Positions 25,501-40,500 of a DNA stretch of 64,000 nt are shown here, piece by piece (the first letter of the stretch is position 1; each line of letters opens with the position of its first letter). The position numbers and the translations under genes were made by a program. The notes beneath the pieces are model-generated. The model was not told the origin of the DNA. It saw only the letters and a program-made list of their open reading frames with translations, and did not search any database. The stretch comes from Aphelocoma coerulescens (Eukaryota > Chordata > Aves > Passeriformes > Corvidae), in the NCBI RefSeq assembly GCF_041296385.1, contig NC_091017.1, forward strand, positions 53,194,214-53,258,213, in the 5' to 3' direction.

Positions 25501-28500
25501 TTTCCAGGAATGGAATGTCTACCATTTCTCTGGATAACTTGTCCAGTGTTTCACCATCCTCATTGTAAAAAATTTATTCCTTATGTCTAATCTAAATGTA
25601 CCCTCTTTTAAAATTATTGTCCTATAACAACAGCTCCAGCTAAAAAGTCTGTCCCCATCTTTCTTATAAACTCCTTTAAAGTACTGAAAGGCCACTCTTT
25701 CTCCAGGAGAAACAACCCCAAGTCTCTCAGCCTTTCCTCAAAGGAGAGCTTTTCCATCCTTATGATCATTTTTGTAGTCTCATCTGGACCTCTTCCAACA
25801 GGTCCAAGATTTTCCTGTGCTGTGGGACTTAGAGCTGGATGCAGCACCGCAGGTTGGCTTTCACAAGAGCAGAGCAGAGGGACAGAATCACGTTCCTCAT
25901 CCTTCTGGCCATGCTGCTTCTAATGCAGTCCAGGATACAACTGGCTTTCTGGGCTGCAAGTGCGCATTACTGAGTCATGTCCAGCTGTTCATCTACTGGC
26001 TCCCCCAAGTTTTTCTTGGCAGGGCTGCTTTCAATCCATTCATTCCCCAGCCTGTGTTGATACTAGGGTTTGCCCTGACCCAGGTGCAGCACCTTGTACT
26101 TGATCTTGTTAGACCACGAGATTCGCAGGTGCCCACTTCTTGAGCTTGTCCAGGTCCGTTTGTATGGCATCCTGTCCTTCAGGTATGGCAACCACACCAC
26201 TCAGCTTGACCTCCACACCATCTCCCCATCTCACCTGCAATTTTGCTGAGGGTGCACTTGATCCCTTCATCTATGTTATTAATAAAGATGTTAAATAACA
26301 CTAGTTCCAGTACAGAGCCCTGAGTCAGTGGCTCTGTACTGGAACTGGTCAGTGATGTCCTTTGGGATTCTGAGCTATTGACCCTTGGGATGCGATTGTC
26401 CAACAAATTCCTTATCCACCAAACAGTCCACCCAAGAAATCCATCTCTCTCCATTTTAGAGAGTAGGATGTTTTGGGGGTTTGTCCAGACCCACATGCAG
26501 GACCCCTACAGGGATCAAACCTGCCACCTTGGCTTTATCAGTACCATGCTTTAATCAACCAAGCTTATCTTAGGGTCCAGTTGTTGAATGTAAAAGATTC
26601 ACCAGGCTTCATTTGTGTTTAGTGGAGTACAGAATAGGAATTTGTATTTAATTTTATGAAAACGGGGATTTTCCTATCATTTATAAAATTTAAGTTGAGC
26701 CTTTTACAAGTGGCAGCTGCCAAGTGCCCATCTTACTTAACAGAGTAACCAACTACCCTATACTATACATTATTGCTAATATCTTGAAGAAAATGTATAT
26801 TAAGGCTGTTAGATTTTCATCAAGTGAATCTTATTTCCCTGCCAGGAAGTTTGTATTCTTTTTGTTTACCCTGTCTGTGTGGGCCTGTGAATTGTCTACC
26901 TTAAAGGGCACTGCAGCAGCTTCAGCAGAATTAATGTAAATGGGAATGGGGGTATGAATGGAAATTAAACAGTAAATTAATCCAGAGGAAATAACATAGA
27001 AAAAGACAGTTTTGCTTCATTTGCAGGAGGAGCAGTGGAAGAAGCATAGAAACTGTCAGAGTTACAAACTGACCAGTAAAATTAAAGGTTGCCAGACGAC
27101 TTCACGCTGTTGCATATTCAAAACAAGTAATGTCTAGAATTTACTCTCAGCTGGGTATCAGTCTGCTTATGGAAAGCAAGAACTTAAATATTTTCATTTA
27201 GTGTGGGGTTTTTGTTATTCCCTGTTTTAGGAATAATAGCTCTTTTTGAAGCTAAATTAACTATTGAGTACATAGCTCATGGCTCAGCTGTATTATTTTA
27301 CTTCATATCCTGAAGCATTTCCTTCACACTATGCTATATATTCAGTTTGGACTATCTAAGATAATATGAAACTTGTAGAAAGCATTAATACTTCTGTGGG
27401 GGAAAGGGAGGAAGTGACTCATGTTCAAGTTCCAGAGTTTTTTTTTACATAGGAGGTGAAACACTTGGTTGACATTGATCTGAAGGGGTAGAAACCCCAC
27501 AGCACCTTCTAGAAGAGTTCTGCACCTTTCAGTGTGTAATACCCTTAGAAGGACACCCTGCTTTCAAAGTGGAACCACTGTGCAATCATGAACACAGGAA
27601 TCAAATGCCAAGAGGGGTGAAGGAAGTGGTAGCATGATTCTGTTTTTCAGTGGTTGATCATCTCAGAAGAAAGGAGGCACTTTTGTTCTAATCCCTGCCT
27701 TTTGAGCTCTCTTTCTGTTTTCCATGGAAGAACTCATTTAGAATGCCCACATATGCCAGTAAAAATGAGCACAAAGGACTTCCTTGGTTCCAATGGCATA
27801 GCTTCAACAGGAAGGATGGATTGTCCACCCAGCTGTTCTCTATATTGGCATTCCCCCTGAAAAGCTAGAGGTCAAGGAAAAGCCTAGAAGAAGGCAGTGA
27901 AACTTACCCACAAAATCAAAAGTTATCACTGATGGGGACCAGACACCACAAACCCTAATTTCTCTTCAACCCACTTAACTACAACATAGATTCCATGTTT
28001 TTATTGAACCTGATATTATTCAAGTATTATGGTTATTCTCAGGGAATATCTGGCAGGCTCTACTGATGCCTCCCGTCATGAAAAAATGGTTAAACCCACT
28101 TAGGGCTGGCAGTGATAAGAATTCCTTGATGAGAAGGACAAATCTGAGCTCCAAACTGTGTTAAGCATAAAGCTCATTTGAAACCATTGTAAGATCAAAG
28201 GCAGGCTCAAAAGCAGGGTCTAGGGATCTTGATTTTGCTGTTAGAATCTTTAAATCCACTTAATAGCCACATCAGGTGCTAAGGATTGTCCTAGTAATCT
28301 ACCATGGTGAAGCCTACAATCTTTCTTGAGAACTTTATGTGTGTAAATTAATTAAACATTTAGGTCCCTATGTGCAACCAGAGCACTATGTCCTTATGGT
28401 ATTGATCAAAAACCAGCTGGTAGGGAGAGAGTAAAAATTTCTAAAAACGGCTTTTGATATTTCATATTCTTCCAGATTAGATTCTCATAAACTGGTACCC

Positions 28501-31500
28501 ACCAGTATTAATGCAGACCTGTATGCTGTAAGGTATCTTTAGCTAATTTTATGTGTAATCAGCACATTCCAGTGTTCACAGTTTATATGACTGTTCCAAT
28601 GTAACTTTAACATTTCACACATTTGTTTTGTAGACTGCAGTAATGATGTATTTCATTGCGACACGGGAAGGTGCCTCAATTATACCTTTGTTTGTGATGG
28701 ATACGATGACTGTGGAGACCTTAGTGATGAACAAAATTGTGGTAAATGAAAGTTATGTGCTTTTCTAAAGTCTTTTAGGATATCAGGATTGCCTAAGCCA
28801 GTAATCTTTTTCCTTAAACTACTGAAAGAGTAATATACCCTGCTGTTACTCTATTTGAACAAAGAGGAAACAGCTCACAGATTCTATATGCAGTTTGAAA
28901 AGGTTTAAAGGAAAGTTCTGGATCAATTCAAATCTTGAAGGGTTTGGTATTTATAAGAAATACTCCTATTTTCAATTGGTTTTAAACTAATTCCAAAGGA
29001 TGTTATGGCTGCTGCCTTGCTAGGTTGACCGAATTTAACTGAGAGTGAAGCAAACTATGAGAGGGTACACACTGGTGGTGCCAACTGTTTTATAGCTGAA
29101 CTGTTTTTTAATAAGATTCGTAGTGAAGTTGTATGTTTTGATTATCAAATTCTGTTTCTTTCAAATTCTGTTGTCAATCAACTTTGCATGTTCTGACTCA
29201 TGATACTTATCTACCCATGTGTCTACCTACGCTTGACTTCCATAGGAGAAACAATGAAGTTTTGCTATTAAAAAAGAATAATCTAAACATGTAACTATTG
29301 GAAAACTTAGAAAGTCTTAATTTTACTAACTTTTGGTCTTGTTACTACACCTGAGAAAAACTAAGTTTTCCAAAATAATTCTTTAACACTTAAAATATTA
29401 TTTCTCACTTTCTTCCTTTTGCTTTTCTAAGGAAAAACACAAAGAATATGAAAACTGAAAATCAAGGCATATTTTTTTTTCTGATATTTGTTTTATATTT
29501 CTTCTCAAAAATCAGCACACTCCAAGACCTTTCAATATTTTCTTCTCAGTTTTGGTTATTTAGTGTTTTTTTTTTCATAAATAATCTTTGTTTGAAGATG
29601 ATTTATATTTTCTAAACATTAATCTGTCTCCTATCTTTCCTACCTTGACGTAGGTTTATTCTAGACAACTTTTAAAATCTAAGATCTTGTACATGCTATA
29701 ATTGGTTTTCATAGCAGATTTGGAGGACTGGACCGTGTCTATTGTCTCTATTTATTTTGCTGTAAAGTCAGCCTGCTCAACAGAGTGCTCTTCTTTATTT
29801 GTACATTCAGGCAGAAAGAGTAAGATGAAGATTGGAATAATTTGTTTGTAGATAATTCTTATGGAAAATTCCAAGTACATGCAAAAATATAGTTTCTGAA
29901 GTCGAGAAACATTTTTTTAAATGTCTTAGTAAAAAGATAAATGTAGGAAATTATTTTCTCTGGTGGTTACTGAAAATGTTAGTTAACTAAAAATCATTCT
30001 GTGAGATGGTAAGCCAGATCTTCTAATGTGCTTAGAAAATCTTAGAAACTTGTTCATTTACAAATGGTCACAGCTGTGCACCTGAGAGAAGGAATTATCC
30101 ATCACTATGCAGGCAATACAATTAAGAATATATGTAACTACCACCTGCAAAAAAATCTGCAGATACAGAAAATCTCTTCATATAATTTATTAATGCAAAA
30201 TGACTCATTAATAAGAAGATTATCTATAGACATAGAACAATTGGTCAGTAATATAAAATATACAAATGGTAATTTAGCATACTTTCTTTTTTCTTTGAAT
30301 TTGCGTTTTATGTAGATTGTAATCCAGTGACACATCATCAGTGTGGAGATGGGAGATGTATTACAGCTGATTGGGTATGTGATGGTGACCATGACTGTAT
30401 AGACAAATCAGATGAGATCAATTGCTGTAAGTTCCCTTAATCTCTAATTATTTTTTCTTTCTTTAAAAACTAAAAAAAAACCCCAAAACCCAACCAACCA
30501 ACCAACTAAAAAAAATCCCCATGTCTACTCACCTGTAAGACAAAACTATAAACTTATTTAATTTCAGAAGTTTACACTTTACAAATGTCTGTTCTTGGTA
30601 GACAGCTGCAGCAAATTAAACATTTGTTGCCTTTGTTGAGAAGTAAAGCATTGCTTTGTGTTTCAGCTTCTTGCTAATTACAGAATAAGCTTTTTGTTAA
30701 TTGTAATGTTCCACTATATGAGTAAAAACTATGTGAGTTTTTTACCTTGGAAAAGCTGAGACTTCATCTCATCCTGCTGGTAATACCTGGCATTTATGTT
30801 TTCAGTCTCAGTAGTTAAAGATCAGTGCAACTGTGGCTATTGAAAAATTAGCTGACACATAATGAGAAATGCCTCGTGATCTTCAGTGCTAAGCAGTGCT
30901 ATCATCTCCTCCTAAAATAACTTCAGTATGATGTTCAAATATAAGGCAGAGCTTCATTAAGCTAAATTGATCAGAATATTGTCTTTTTTAATATTTTTTT
31001 TTTCTCTCTAGCATGTCACAGTCAGGGTCTGGTGGAGTGCAGAAATGGGCAGTGCATTCCTAGTGCATTCCAGTGTGATGGAGATAATGACTGTAAAGAT
31101 GGAAGTGATGAAGAAAACTGCAGTGAAAGTAATTATATGCCTCATTTTACTCTTCTTACTAAACCTACCATTGTCTGCTATGTTCTGCAGTACCTTTAGC
31201 TAAAGCTGTCTGATAAATGACTTTCTTTACCTTTCAAATAACACTTGCTAAGGCTGGTTGGTGTGTGGTTTTACACAGGCATTTGTAAGCAGACTTCTTT
31301 TAGTACTTAAAAATATAAAAAAAAGATGAAGAAGTGGTGATATTTAGCATAGTATTTATTTTTCTTATGCAAATCAGCTGTTACTTGAAATACATTGTTT
31401 GGAGCAATGAGAATCTACTATTACAGGAATTGGTGTCTTCTGAGGATGAATTTTCTCATTTAAATCCTTTTTTTTTAAAATCAGAACTTGGGAATCAGAG

Positions 31501-34500
31501 AAAGAATGTTTTCATAAGTAAACTAATGATTTAGTGTGACTAAGGGAAAAATATATGAGAATGTAAGTTTTCACAGCTACTTGATAGCTGTCTTATGATG
31601 GACTCTATGAGAGAAGAGGAAACTGTGCAATGTCTTGAGCCCCAAAACATGGTTTCCCTAATACACTTAGAAAGCAATATCATTGTGTTATGATGATTTC
31701 AAAATCTGAAGGTATTTTTCCCATGTAATTCTCTTATTTCTGGTAAGGTGTAGGTTCAGATTGCAGCCTTTCCTTCAATGCAAGAATTATTAATGTATTT
31801 CTTTTATGAATCTTATTTTAAAGATATTGAAATAGTTAACTTTATGTAGAAAGCTAGTGCTGGCAGATGTAATGATAATAGGACAGGCTATTTAATTCTT
31901 ATTAGAGTAGAAAAGACCTGTTATCATAAGATAAATACACAGTGTGATTATATGATCCTCATTTCTTTAGGAAACCAGTCTAAAAGAAATCCTTTCATAG
32001 GCACGGTACTCAGTCCCTTCTGTTCATAGAAAATTCTTGGGATCTTCCTACTTCAGTTTAAATACCTCCATTCCAAAAAATAACTGAGAAGCTGAAACAC
32101 AGAAATAATCAATATTTTTCTTCACTATTAATGTTGACATTATAAAAAGGTCTTCCATGGAATATCTTCTAGTTCTGACTGTGGCAATCTAAAAACCCAG
32201 AAACAAGTTTTTGTCGTCAGTTCTGACTGTACACTTTCACAAGATGTTCAGTTTTTATTCTTCTGTCTTGATGTCCAAGCTCAATCTTATTCTATGAATT
32301 CTTTTATCCTCCATTTCTCCTGCATTATGTGGGCTAAAAGTCAGTGATGTGTTTTGTTTTCACTGCTTTTTTTCCCTTTTGATGTTGAAGCAATGGTTAA
32401 AAATCTTTTTTTGTATCATGAACAGGTTTAAGTTAAAACAGTCAAGCAGTAGTATGGGGTGATAATTATGTAGTCAGTGATCTTACTACATGCTAAAAGA
32501 TCTTTCTGCTTGGCATTAAACTGCAGAGATTTTAAATACAGACATTTTCCTTGTTTGTATTATTAATTCTTCAATGTGCAAAAATTCTATCCAGTATTTT
32601 GCAGTATTGTTTAGAGCAAAATTCTTTCTTCATGCAACCATATGCCATCCATCCTAATTTGCATGGGAATATGTTGGCAGAATTTGGACTTCATTCATCT
32701 TTAGTTCCTTGCAAAGTCCATGTAAAAGCAAGGCAGAATACTTGTTTGTAACTTACTATTGTATTTCTTATATATTTTGTTGTTTCCAGCAAGTGCAAAA
32801 AATGCGGTAAGACATTCACTTATCACAAAGACTTCTCTGCTCTACAAATAAAATAAAAAAATTTGGATATGTCTATCAGAGTCAGTGAAGTTAGTGCTAA
32901 CACAGTCAGGAGTATTAGTTTTGTTACTAACACAGTAAATATGTGATATCAGCATAGAAATTTGAGGTCAAGGTGTAGTGACTTCCCCTTGCCTGCATAA
33001 GGATACAGGGACCTTGTGTGCTAGCACAAGTATATTCATCCAGAGATTACAAATGACTGTTGCTTCATCTCTGTCTGGATGAGAAAAGTGGTCTCCTTCA
33101 CTACATACCTTAAGGAAATTTAAGGTATGGTATCTATCTATGAGTACTGCTCTTATTAATTTTGTGGCAATAGAAATCTAATATAGATGTACTCATGGCT
33201 GCTTCTCTTCAAAAGACAGGGTAGAGTGTTTGTAGAAATTCATCATTATTTGTGCTAGGATCAAAAGAATCTACATTGTAGCACAGGGATTTTTAAAGTG
33301 TTGATAAACTGTTCCATTGTGGGATAGGAAGGAGTTGGAGCAAACTTAAAAAATAATTTTAATGTAAATATTTGGGATAGCTTTAGAAGTCAAAAGGCTT
33401 TCCCTACCTTTCAAGTTCCATTTTGCAATCAGATGCAACTGTAAAATAAGATGGTCAATTGCTATAGCAATTACCTCTATTGCTTTCATATATAAAATGT
33501 ATGAAAGGAACTAAATCCACATAACTACGATATGATATGAAAAAAATCATCAGTTCCTTTAGACAAGATTGTTGTCAAAGTTGTTGAAATTAGATCTTTC
33601 TTCAACACCTTCCGTATGTCCAATGGAGGGAAGAATGATTAATGCTCATGGGCAGTAGTGCAATACAAACACTAAGTAATCAGGGTAATAAGCTGTTTTA
33701 AACAAGATAAGATGATAAACACCATCTATTTGGTCTGTCTGTACAGAATAGTAAACTAAATGACTGATTTTGCACATGGAAGAGAGAATTTAATGGTTTG
33801 GAAAGGAGTCATCACAACTATGAGAAAGAGAGAAAGCCAGGGATTTGTCAGATAAAGTAACTACCCAGGTAGTGTGTTCAGAAACTTGTGATGAAGTGCT
33901 GGTTTTATTTATTCTGAAGTCCATCATTAGGACCATAGCAATTTTGGATTTCTTTCTGATGTTTGTTTTTTAACCAGTCAAAGGAGGACAATACAGTTCT
34001 GGCGACCTTTCTTCAGGATGTCTTATTGTCAACCAAAAACACCATAAAATGAGAAGCAGATCAACTGAATGGCATTGAATAATAATTCACAGAGGGTGTT
34101 TTCTTTCAGCTAGGACCTATTGTTCTTTCTGAAATGTGATGTACATGACTTTTCGTAGACTGCTTGAGTGTCATGGTAAATGTCTTGCAGAGATCCATAC
34201 CTCTCATTCAGAAACTGGGATGTAAGTTTTTTATATTGAACAGAGGGGTAAAAAAAATGAGATCTGGGCAGTGTTGCACACTTTTCTTCCTTACACCACA
34301 TCGTTACTGCACTTGAAATGCTGTTGGGTACTTACTGAACAATGTAAAGGAAATACTTAATTTTTATGTAAACACTGTACTTTGTCATCACACTCCACTC
34401 ATTTTTATTAGTCTGGTAAATAATTTGAAAAGTACATTTCTATTTCCCTCAGATCAAACCCTCTGTCAGGAGGGAGACCAGAGGTGCTCTTCCTGCCCTG

Positions 34501-37500
34501 ATCCCTGTGGAGCTTCTCCCTGTGAGATAAGAAACAGCCAGGCAAACTGCAGTAAGTAGGTCATGTGCTTCACACTGTCACTCTTTTAGGGTGTTTTAGA
34601 TTATAATGAGGATGCAGGCTAGGACAAGGTAAATAATAATTTAATCTTCTAGCTAATACACATGTCTAATGATTAAGCTTGAAAAGGGCAATATTGAAAC
34701 AAATGTGTCATCAAAACTCTTGGTTATTGATGTACTAGGATTTATAACATTTGACATTGAGGTATTTTAACTTTCTCTTCTATGAATTTTTTATATTTTC
34801 TTCATGGCTGTTTATTGTTGCACTTTTTCTTAACATTTAGTGACATTCAGTCTCTATGTAAAGTAAACGGAATAATGTAAGTGTAAAGCAGAAGACACTG
34901 ATTTATTTTCAAAATATAAAAAACCCTATGTCACTGTATTTAGTAGTCAGGAGAACTTCTGGACTTTATGAAGGAATTAATTTGGTATTAAAACTGGAAA
35001 AAAATAATTATTCTTCTGACTAATATGTATTGTAGAGGATCAGGGTTTTCAACTCTCTGCATCCTCATATCTGTGCACTCTACTATACCACTCCATGCAA
35101 GGTTCCTGTACTAATTGTGTGCTTGCTTCTGAATAGCTGTTTTTGCTCAATTGTGCATTGCAGCAACGTGAACAGGTAATCAATAGAAAGATATTTGTCT
35201 ATGTTTTGAAAGTGGGGCAGAACTGTATTAAAAATTACTGAAAATTAATTAAAACTTAGTGCTGTGTTAATACAATCACATAATTCAGGTCACCTTGACA
35301 CATGGGCAGACTTGGCTTCACTTACAGACTATTTCTACACAATTCATATGTAATTATTTTGTGTTGCAGTTATCTCTGCAAGGTATGCTTTGATACTATA
35401 TGCTAGCTTGTGTGGATAATGTTATTCCATTTAGAATGGGATGGACATAGGAAGGTCAACTAGTCCAAACTCCATATTCCCTCTAGAGTTGTGACTATCA
35501 CCTTCAAGTGTTTGAGACACAACTCATTCTGGGGCCTTTAGATGCTGCTAAAGTAAAGCTGTGATATACTTTATAAAGCATAAATGCTTTACATGTGCTT
35601 CTATCAATGCTTTGTGTTTGTGTTGTGTATCAATGCTATGTTTTTTGAAGGAATAATCTTATGTACCCTGTTTAGCATTAGAAGGAAGTTAGGTAACACC
35701 TTTGGTCAAGAAGCCCAAACTCCTGATCAAATCAGTGCCAATTAAGCTATGTTGCCCATGAACTTGTGCAGCTGAGCAGCTCTGTCCTTAAGGACAGAGA
35801 TTCCACAGTCCTTCTGAGAGGTCTGTTTTACTGTTAGGGCACTTCCATCGTAAAAACCTATTTTCCATGCAGAAAATTGGAATTCTCTTGTGTCTTTTGC
35901 CTCTCATCCTATCCCTGCATGCTTCAAAGGGTCTGGTTCCATCTAATTTACACCTTCCCACTAACTGCTACAAGCACTAAGATCTCCCCTTAAAGATGAT
36001 CTTTAAGGCTTCTTCCAACCCAAACCACTCTATGGTTGTATGATTTTTGACATGTAATATTTGAATTCTAAAGCAATGTTCCTATGCTGTATTATGAGAA
36101 ACCCAACAGCTTTTTGGTGAAGATGTTTCCTCAAAATATTATGGGCAACTCTCTGTAGTTCTTAGCAGGAGTAACACATAACCTGAACTAGTCTTCTGGA
36201 TCATCTCTCTTTCTCCTTTTCTGGTCCAGTGAATATTTAATTTTTCATACACAATGGAACAGCAAGACAGTTTGGGAGAGATTTTTCTTGCGTAACATCT
36301 GGAATTACTATTGTCTTTTATTCATATTGTTTTCACTCTTCGTATTTTGACCAGAGTTCTTTCGTCTTTGGTAAGAAATGAGAATTCTCACGGAAAATTT
36401 CAGTTTTGACAAAGCAGTGCTTTTTGGCCCAGATAACTATTTGGTTGAAAAACTCCAAAGCATAGGCCACATTTCCCAGTATTGAATATGATGGATGTTT
36501 TCCATATGTGATAATATCTGATTGGTTTAGGCTGGCATTGTAATGTATTTACAACATTTTTAGGATAACAGAATGAATATCCGAAGGGACAGTGTAAAGA
36601 AGACAGGGCTCAGGGACAGGATCAGAGGCAACTGGCACAAAATGAAACACAGGAGCCTAATGAAGCTCTGACCATGAGCACTTTTTTTACTGCAAATGTG
36701 ACTGGACAGATTGTCCAGAATGGTTGTAGAGACTCCAATGGATAGAGCAAGTTAGCAATAAACACAGGAAGATATTAAATCCAGGCATAGCTTATGTGGT
36801 AATGTCTTGGTTTGTGGGTTTTTTTGTTGGCTTGATTTTTTATTTGTTTTGTTTGTTTGCTTTTTTAAAATTTAGGATAAAAGATGCAATGAATTTTATT
36901 CCTTGTTCCCCACTCATCAGGATGCACCCCTATGTATTATAAGAAAGGGAGTAGCAGGACCTCTTAAACTGTAGGACAAACTCAGAAGGAAAGACTAAGC
37001 CTTGGGTTACTTGAAATGATTCAGATGTTCCCCTGGAGCATATGTTCTGTATATTACTCTGTGGATTGTTGGGAATTGTCTGTGACAGTCAACAATATTA
37101 TTTTCAAAGCTACAATGACACTTCTCTGCATAACATAGTAGAAGCTTTCTAAATGCAGAGTGAAAATGATAATCATATTGAAAACATGTAAAGAGCAAAC
37201 CTCCAGTGGCATTTCAGTGGACTAGAATTTCTTCCAGAATTCACTGAAACCCCTATAAATATGAGGCATAATAAAAGAGAATGGTATATGTGCATTTCAA
37301 CTCTTTAATCTTGAATAATGTTACATTATACAAACACTTAGAATATTGCATTTACTTTTGTGTTCATCCTGAAATATTGATGAACATGTAAAGTTCTGTA
37401 CACATCAAAGAAAGATGTTTCCTAGCCAAAATCAAAAGATGAGCCCAAACTGATCTGGGCATCTCAGGCAAAAGTGTGGAAGGACAAGGGTGGTTCATCA

Positions 37501-40500
37501 TGAAGAGAAGGAAATGGCAGTAATGTGAGGAGAATTGTTAAAGTCATTGAACCTCATATACCCCAAAGATGGGACTAAGTGGTTTTAGGCAACAGAAATA
37601 GTTCAGTGCTAGTAGTATGGCAGGATTTAGCAGTGAGGAAAAGCTGGATATAAAATGAGCTTTTCATGACCATCAGATTAGAGGTAAATAGTAAAAGAAG
37701 TTATAACAGCAAATGCCACACCATGAAAGAGTGCCCAGTTCTGCTGACCAGCTGAATAATTGACTGTCAGATCTTCTTTCAGCTTCCTCTCAAAGATACA
37801 GCTATGGGATGACACAGTTGCCACACTGTACTAGCAACTGATGCTGGCAACTGGCTAGCAGAGAATATTAATCATATTAAGGTATTTTTGCTCCCAGAAT
37901 AGGGAAATGTATGCATTTTTTTTTTTTACTTTTGAATAGTATACTTTTTTGTAGAAAACTTTCTCATATATCCAGAGTAGATAAGTTTAAATAATTCTAC
38001 AATCATCTCATTGCCAAATAAAAAGTTGAATTTCACTCTGAATAGAAGTGAAATTCTCTCTGTAGTTTTCTGTTATGGTGGAAAATTGAAAAATAAGTAT
38101 TTCTGAATACCAATTTGAGGAGAAATACAAAAGCTATACAAGTTTTAAAAATCCAAAATACTTGGCTAGTTCACAATTTGTTGTGATAAACCCCAAAAAG
38201 TTGGAAGATTTTTGTAGATATCTATAATATCTATAATCATATGGACTTGTAGCTGTTGCATCTGTTTTGTCTCTGCTTATCATTCTCTTTTGTTATTAGC
38301 TATGTCTTATCTGAATTAAATTATTAACATGTAGACTGTCTCTTGCTCAATGCTTGTGCAATACATAACCTAATTACATAACCTAATTGTCCCCATTCTT
38401 CCTTCAGATCTTGGTATTAAAAAAGAAAAAGAAAAAGAAAAAAAAAAAAAAGGAAAAAAAAGAAAAAAAAGTCAAATCCTGGCTTCTGTTTTCTGTACAG
38501 AGAATTTGTGAAGTCTCTGTCACTAGAGATTTTTTAAGACCTGACTGTATAAAGCCTTGAGAAAGCTGGTCAGTCCTCAGAGCTGACCAAGCTTTGATCA
38601 GGGCATTGGAATAGAGACCTCTTGAGATCCTTTCCAACCCAAAGTATCCAATGGTTCCTGTCTTCTTAATTTTGGCAATTGCCCTGTCTGGTAGCATAGT
38701 AGGTACACCAGTGGGAAGTGTGTTGCTGTACAGTACAGGAGTTCTTGAAAATCATCAGAATCTTGATTTGAAAAGAAGAAATCTATTTTTAGAGGATGGT
38801 TTATTGTACCACCTTGAAGTTAAGATGTAGCCCAGAAAGTTAATGAATATTAATAAGGAAATAAAAGTACCTTAATGGGTTATGAGGTAGGCAGAATTCA
38901 GACCCACCTTTACTGGTATGAATAGGCTCATAAAGGATCTCTAACTCTGGAACTTGTAGTTTCTGAAGCCTGAGAGGGTATCCCTGACTGATAAATTTGT
39001 TAAATATGTATGTAATTTCTTCTTCTGTATTTAATTTAATCTCACACCGTTTGTGGTTCTGTTTGTTTTCTTTCTGTGAAAGGTCAGTGTGAACCAATTA
39101 CTCTGGAACTTTGTATGAACTTGCCTTACAACTATACTTATTACCCAAACTACCTGGGCCACAGGACACAGAAGGAAGCCTCTATCAGCTGGGAGTCTTC
39201 TCTTTTCCCAGCTTTGGTTCAGACCAACTGCTACAAGTACCTGATGTTTTTTGCCTGTACAATCTTAGTACCAAAATGTGACCCCCATACAAATCAGCGG
39301 ATTCCACCTTGCAGGTACTATGCTAAACCATATTTCATTTAATTCTTGACTTTGTCTGTCATAGTACTTTTCCCCAATTTTATGCTTTCTTTGAAAATGC
39401 CAAAAATTTTTCTTTGGAATTGCACAGGAAAAGGCTGCTTCTGACCAGCATGCCAGGTCCCTCTCTGCAGGGCTGCTCTCCAGTTTGTGCCTGGTGCTAC
39501 TCCATCCTAGGTGCAGATTCAGGCATTTGTTCTTGTTACATTTCATGCCCTTAATGGTTGCCTAATGGAAAGAACTGTTGTCCCTTGAGACTCAACACCA
39601 TCTCTCGGTTTTGTATAATCAGCAAACTTGCTAATGATGCACTAAACTGCTGCATCGAGACCATTGATAAATGTGCTGAACAGGACAGGCCCTGCAATTG
39701 AGCCCAGAGGAGCAGCACAACTGACCAGTCACCAGCCAGATGTAGCCCTGTTTGCCAGGACCCTTCAACCAGTTTTTCACCCAGTGCTCTGTGAACCTGC
39801 TCACTCCACTGTTCAGCAAGGTGACAACAAGGATGCTGTTAGCTTTGTATGAAGTACTTTCCATTTCTGTGTGTTTGATTAGAATTGTGCCACTATAAAG
39901 ATTGCTTAAACATAGAATCAGTTAATTTAATTTGGAACATTAGCATTTTGTAACAGTTCCATGCATTAGTACATTACTTGGTGCAAAGCCCTATCCAAAT
40001 GCTCAAAAAACCCTGAGATTTTAATGTTTATTTTTCTAAATTAGGAGTGCCACATCATTCTGATTCCAGGCTAACTTAGGTTTTCATCTTGTCAGATTAA
40101 CTATTTCACCATCCTCACTGAGTAAAATCACTGTGCTTTGTTCGAAAGAGACTGTGTTCTGTAGATCTCATGGCTTTGTTAGCAGCAGTTGTTGCAGGTT
40201 AGGAGATCTAATAAACCTGAACAGGCAGAGCTCTTTGAGCTACTAGCTGCTAGAGCCTTCTCATTCTGTATTTCTGCCTTTTTTGTTGGGCCTGCCTTGA
40301 CAGTATTGATCAATTAACATCTTCTGTATTGAAAGAAAAGTTCACTGAAAATTGCAGTACACATCCTAAAATTTCTTACCACGTGATATTGTTGGCAAAT
40401 AGGTAATGGTTCTTTGTCTAGTGATGTGCTTTTTAGTGCAAGGCAAGAACCTTGGGAACCACAAGGAAGTTTATGAATATACTGTTAAATTCTCACATAG

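Larger units (their letters stand above)
24050..28633 (+). other. CORIN intron, LDLa1 to LDLa2 (4.6 kb)
   Basis: It contains the composite repeat at 25033-25611 and a long CR1 copy running to about 26480. Between 26500 and 28600 I see nothing recognisable. Confidence 0.85.
34552..39082 (+). other. CORIN intron, LDLa5 to Fz2 (4.5 kb)
   Basis: It carries CR1 fragments near 35696-36046, 36555-36750 and 38520-38660 and an A-rich tract at 38418-38470. The remainder is unremarkable. Confidence 0.85.

Noticed and set aside
39315..39342. Read-through of the first Fz2 exon into the intron as a shorter protein end
   Set aside because: The next exon joins in exact phase and completes the frizzled domain, so the read-through codons are intronic.
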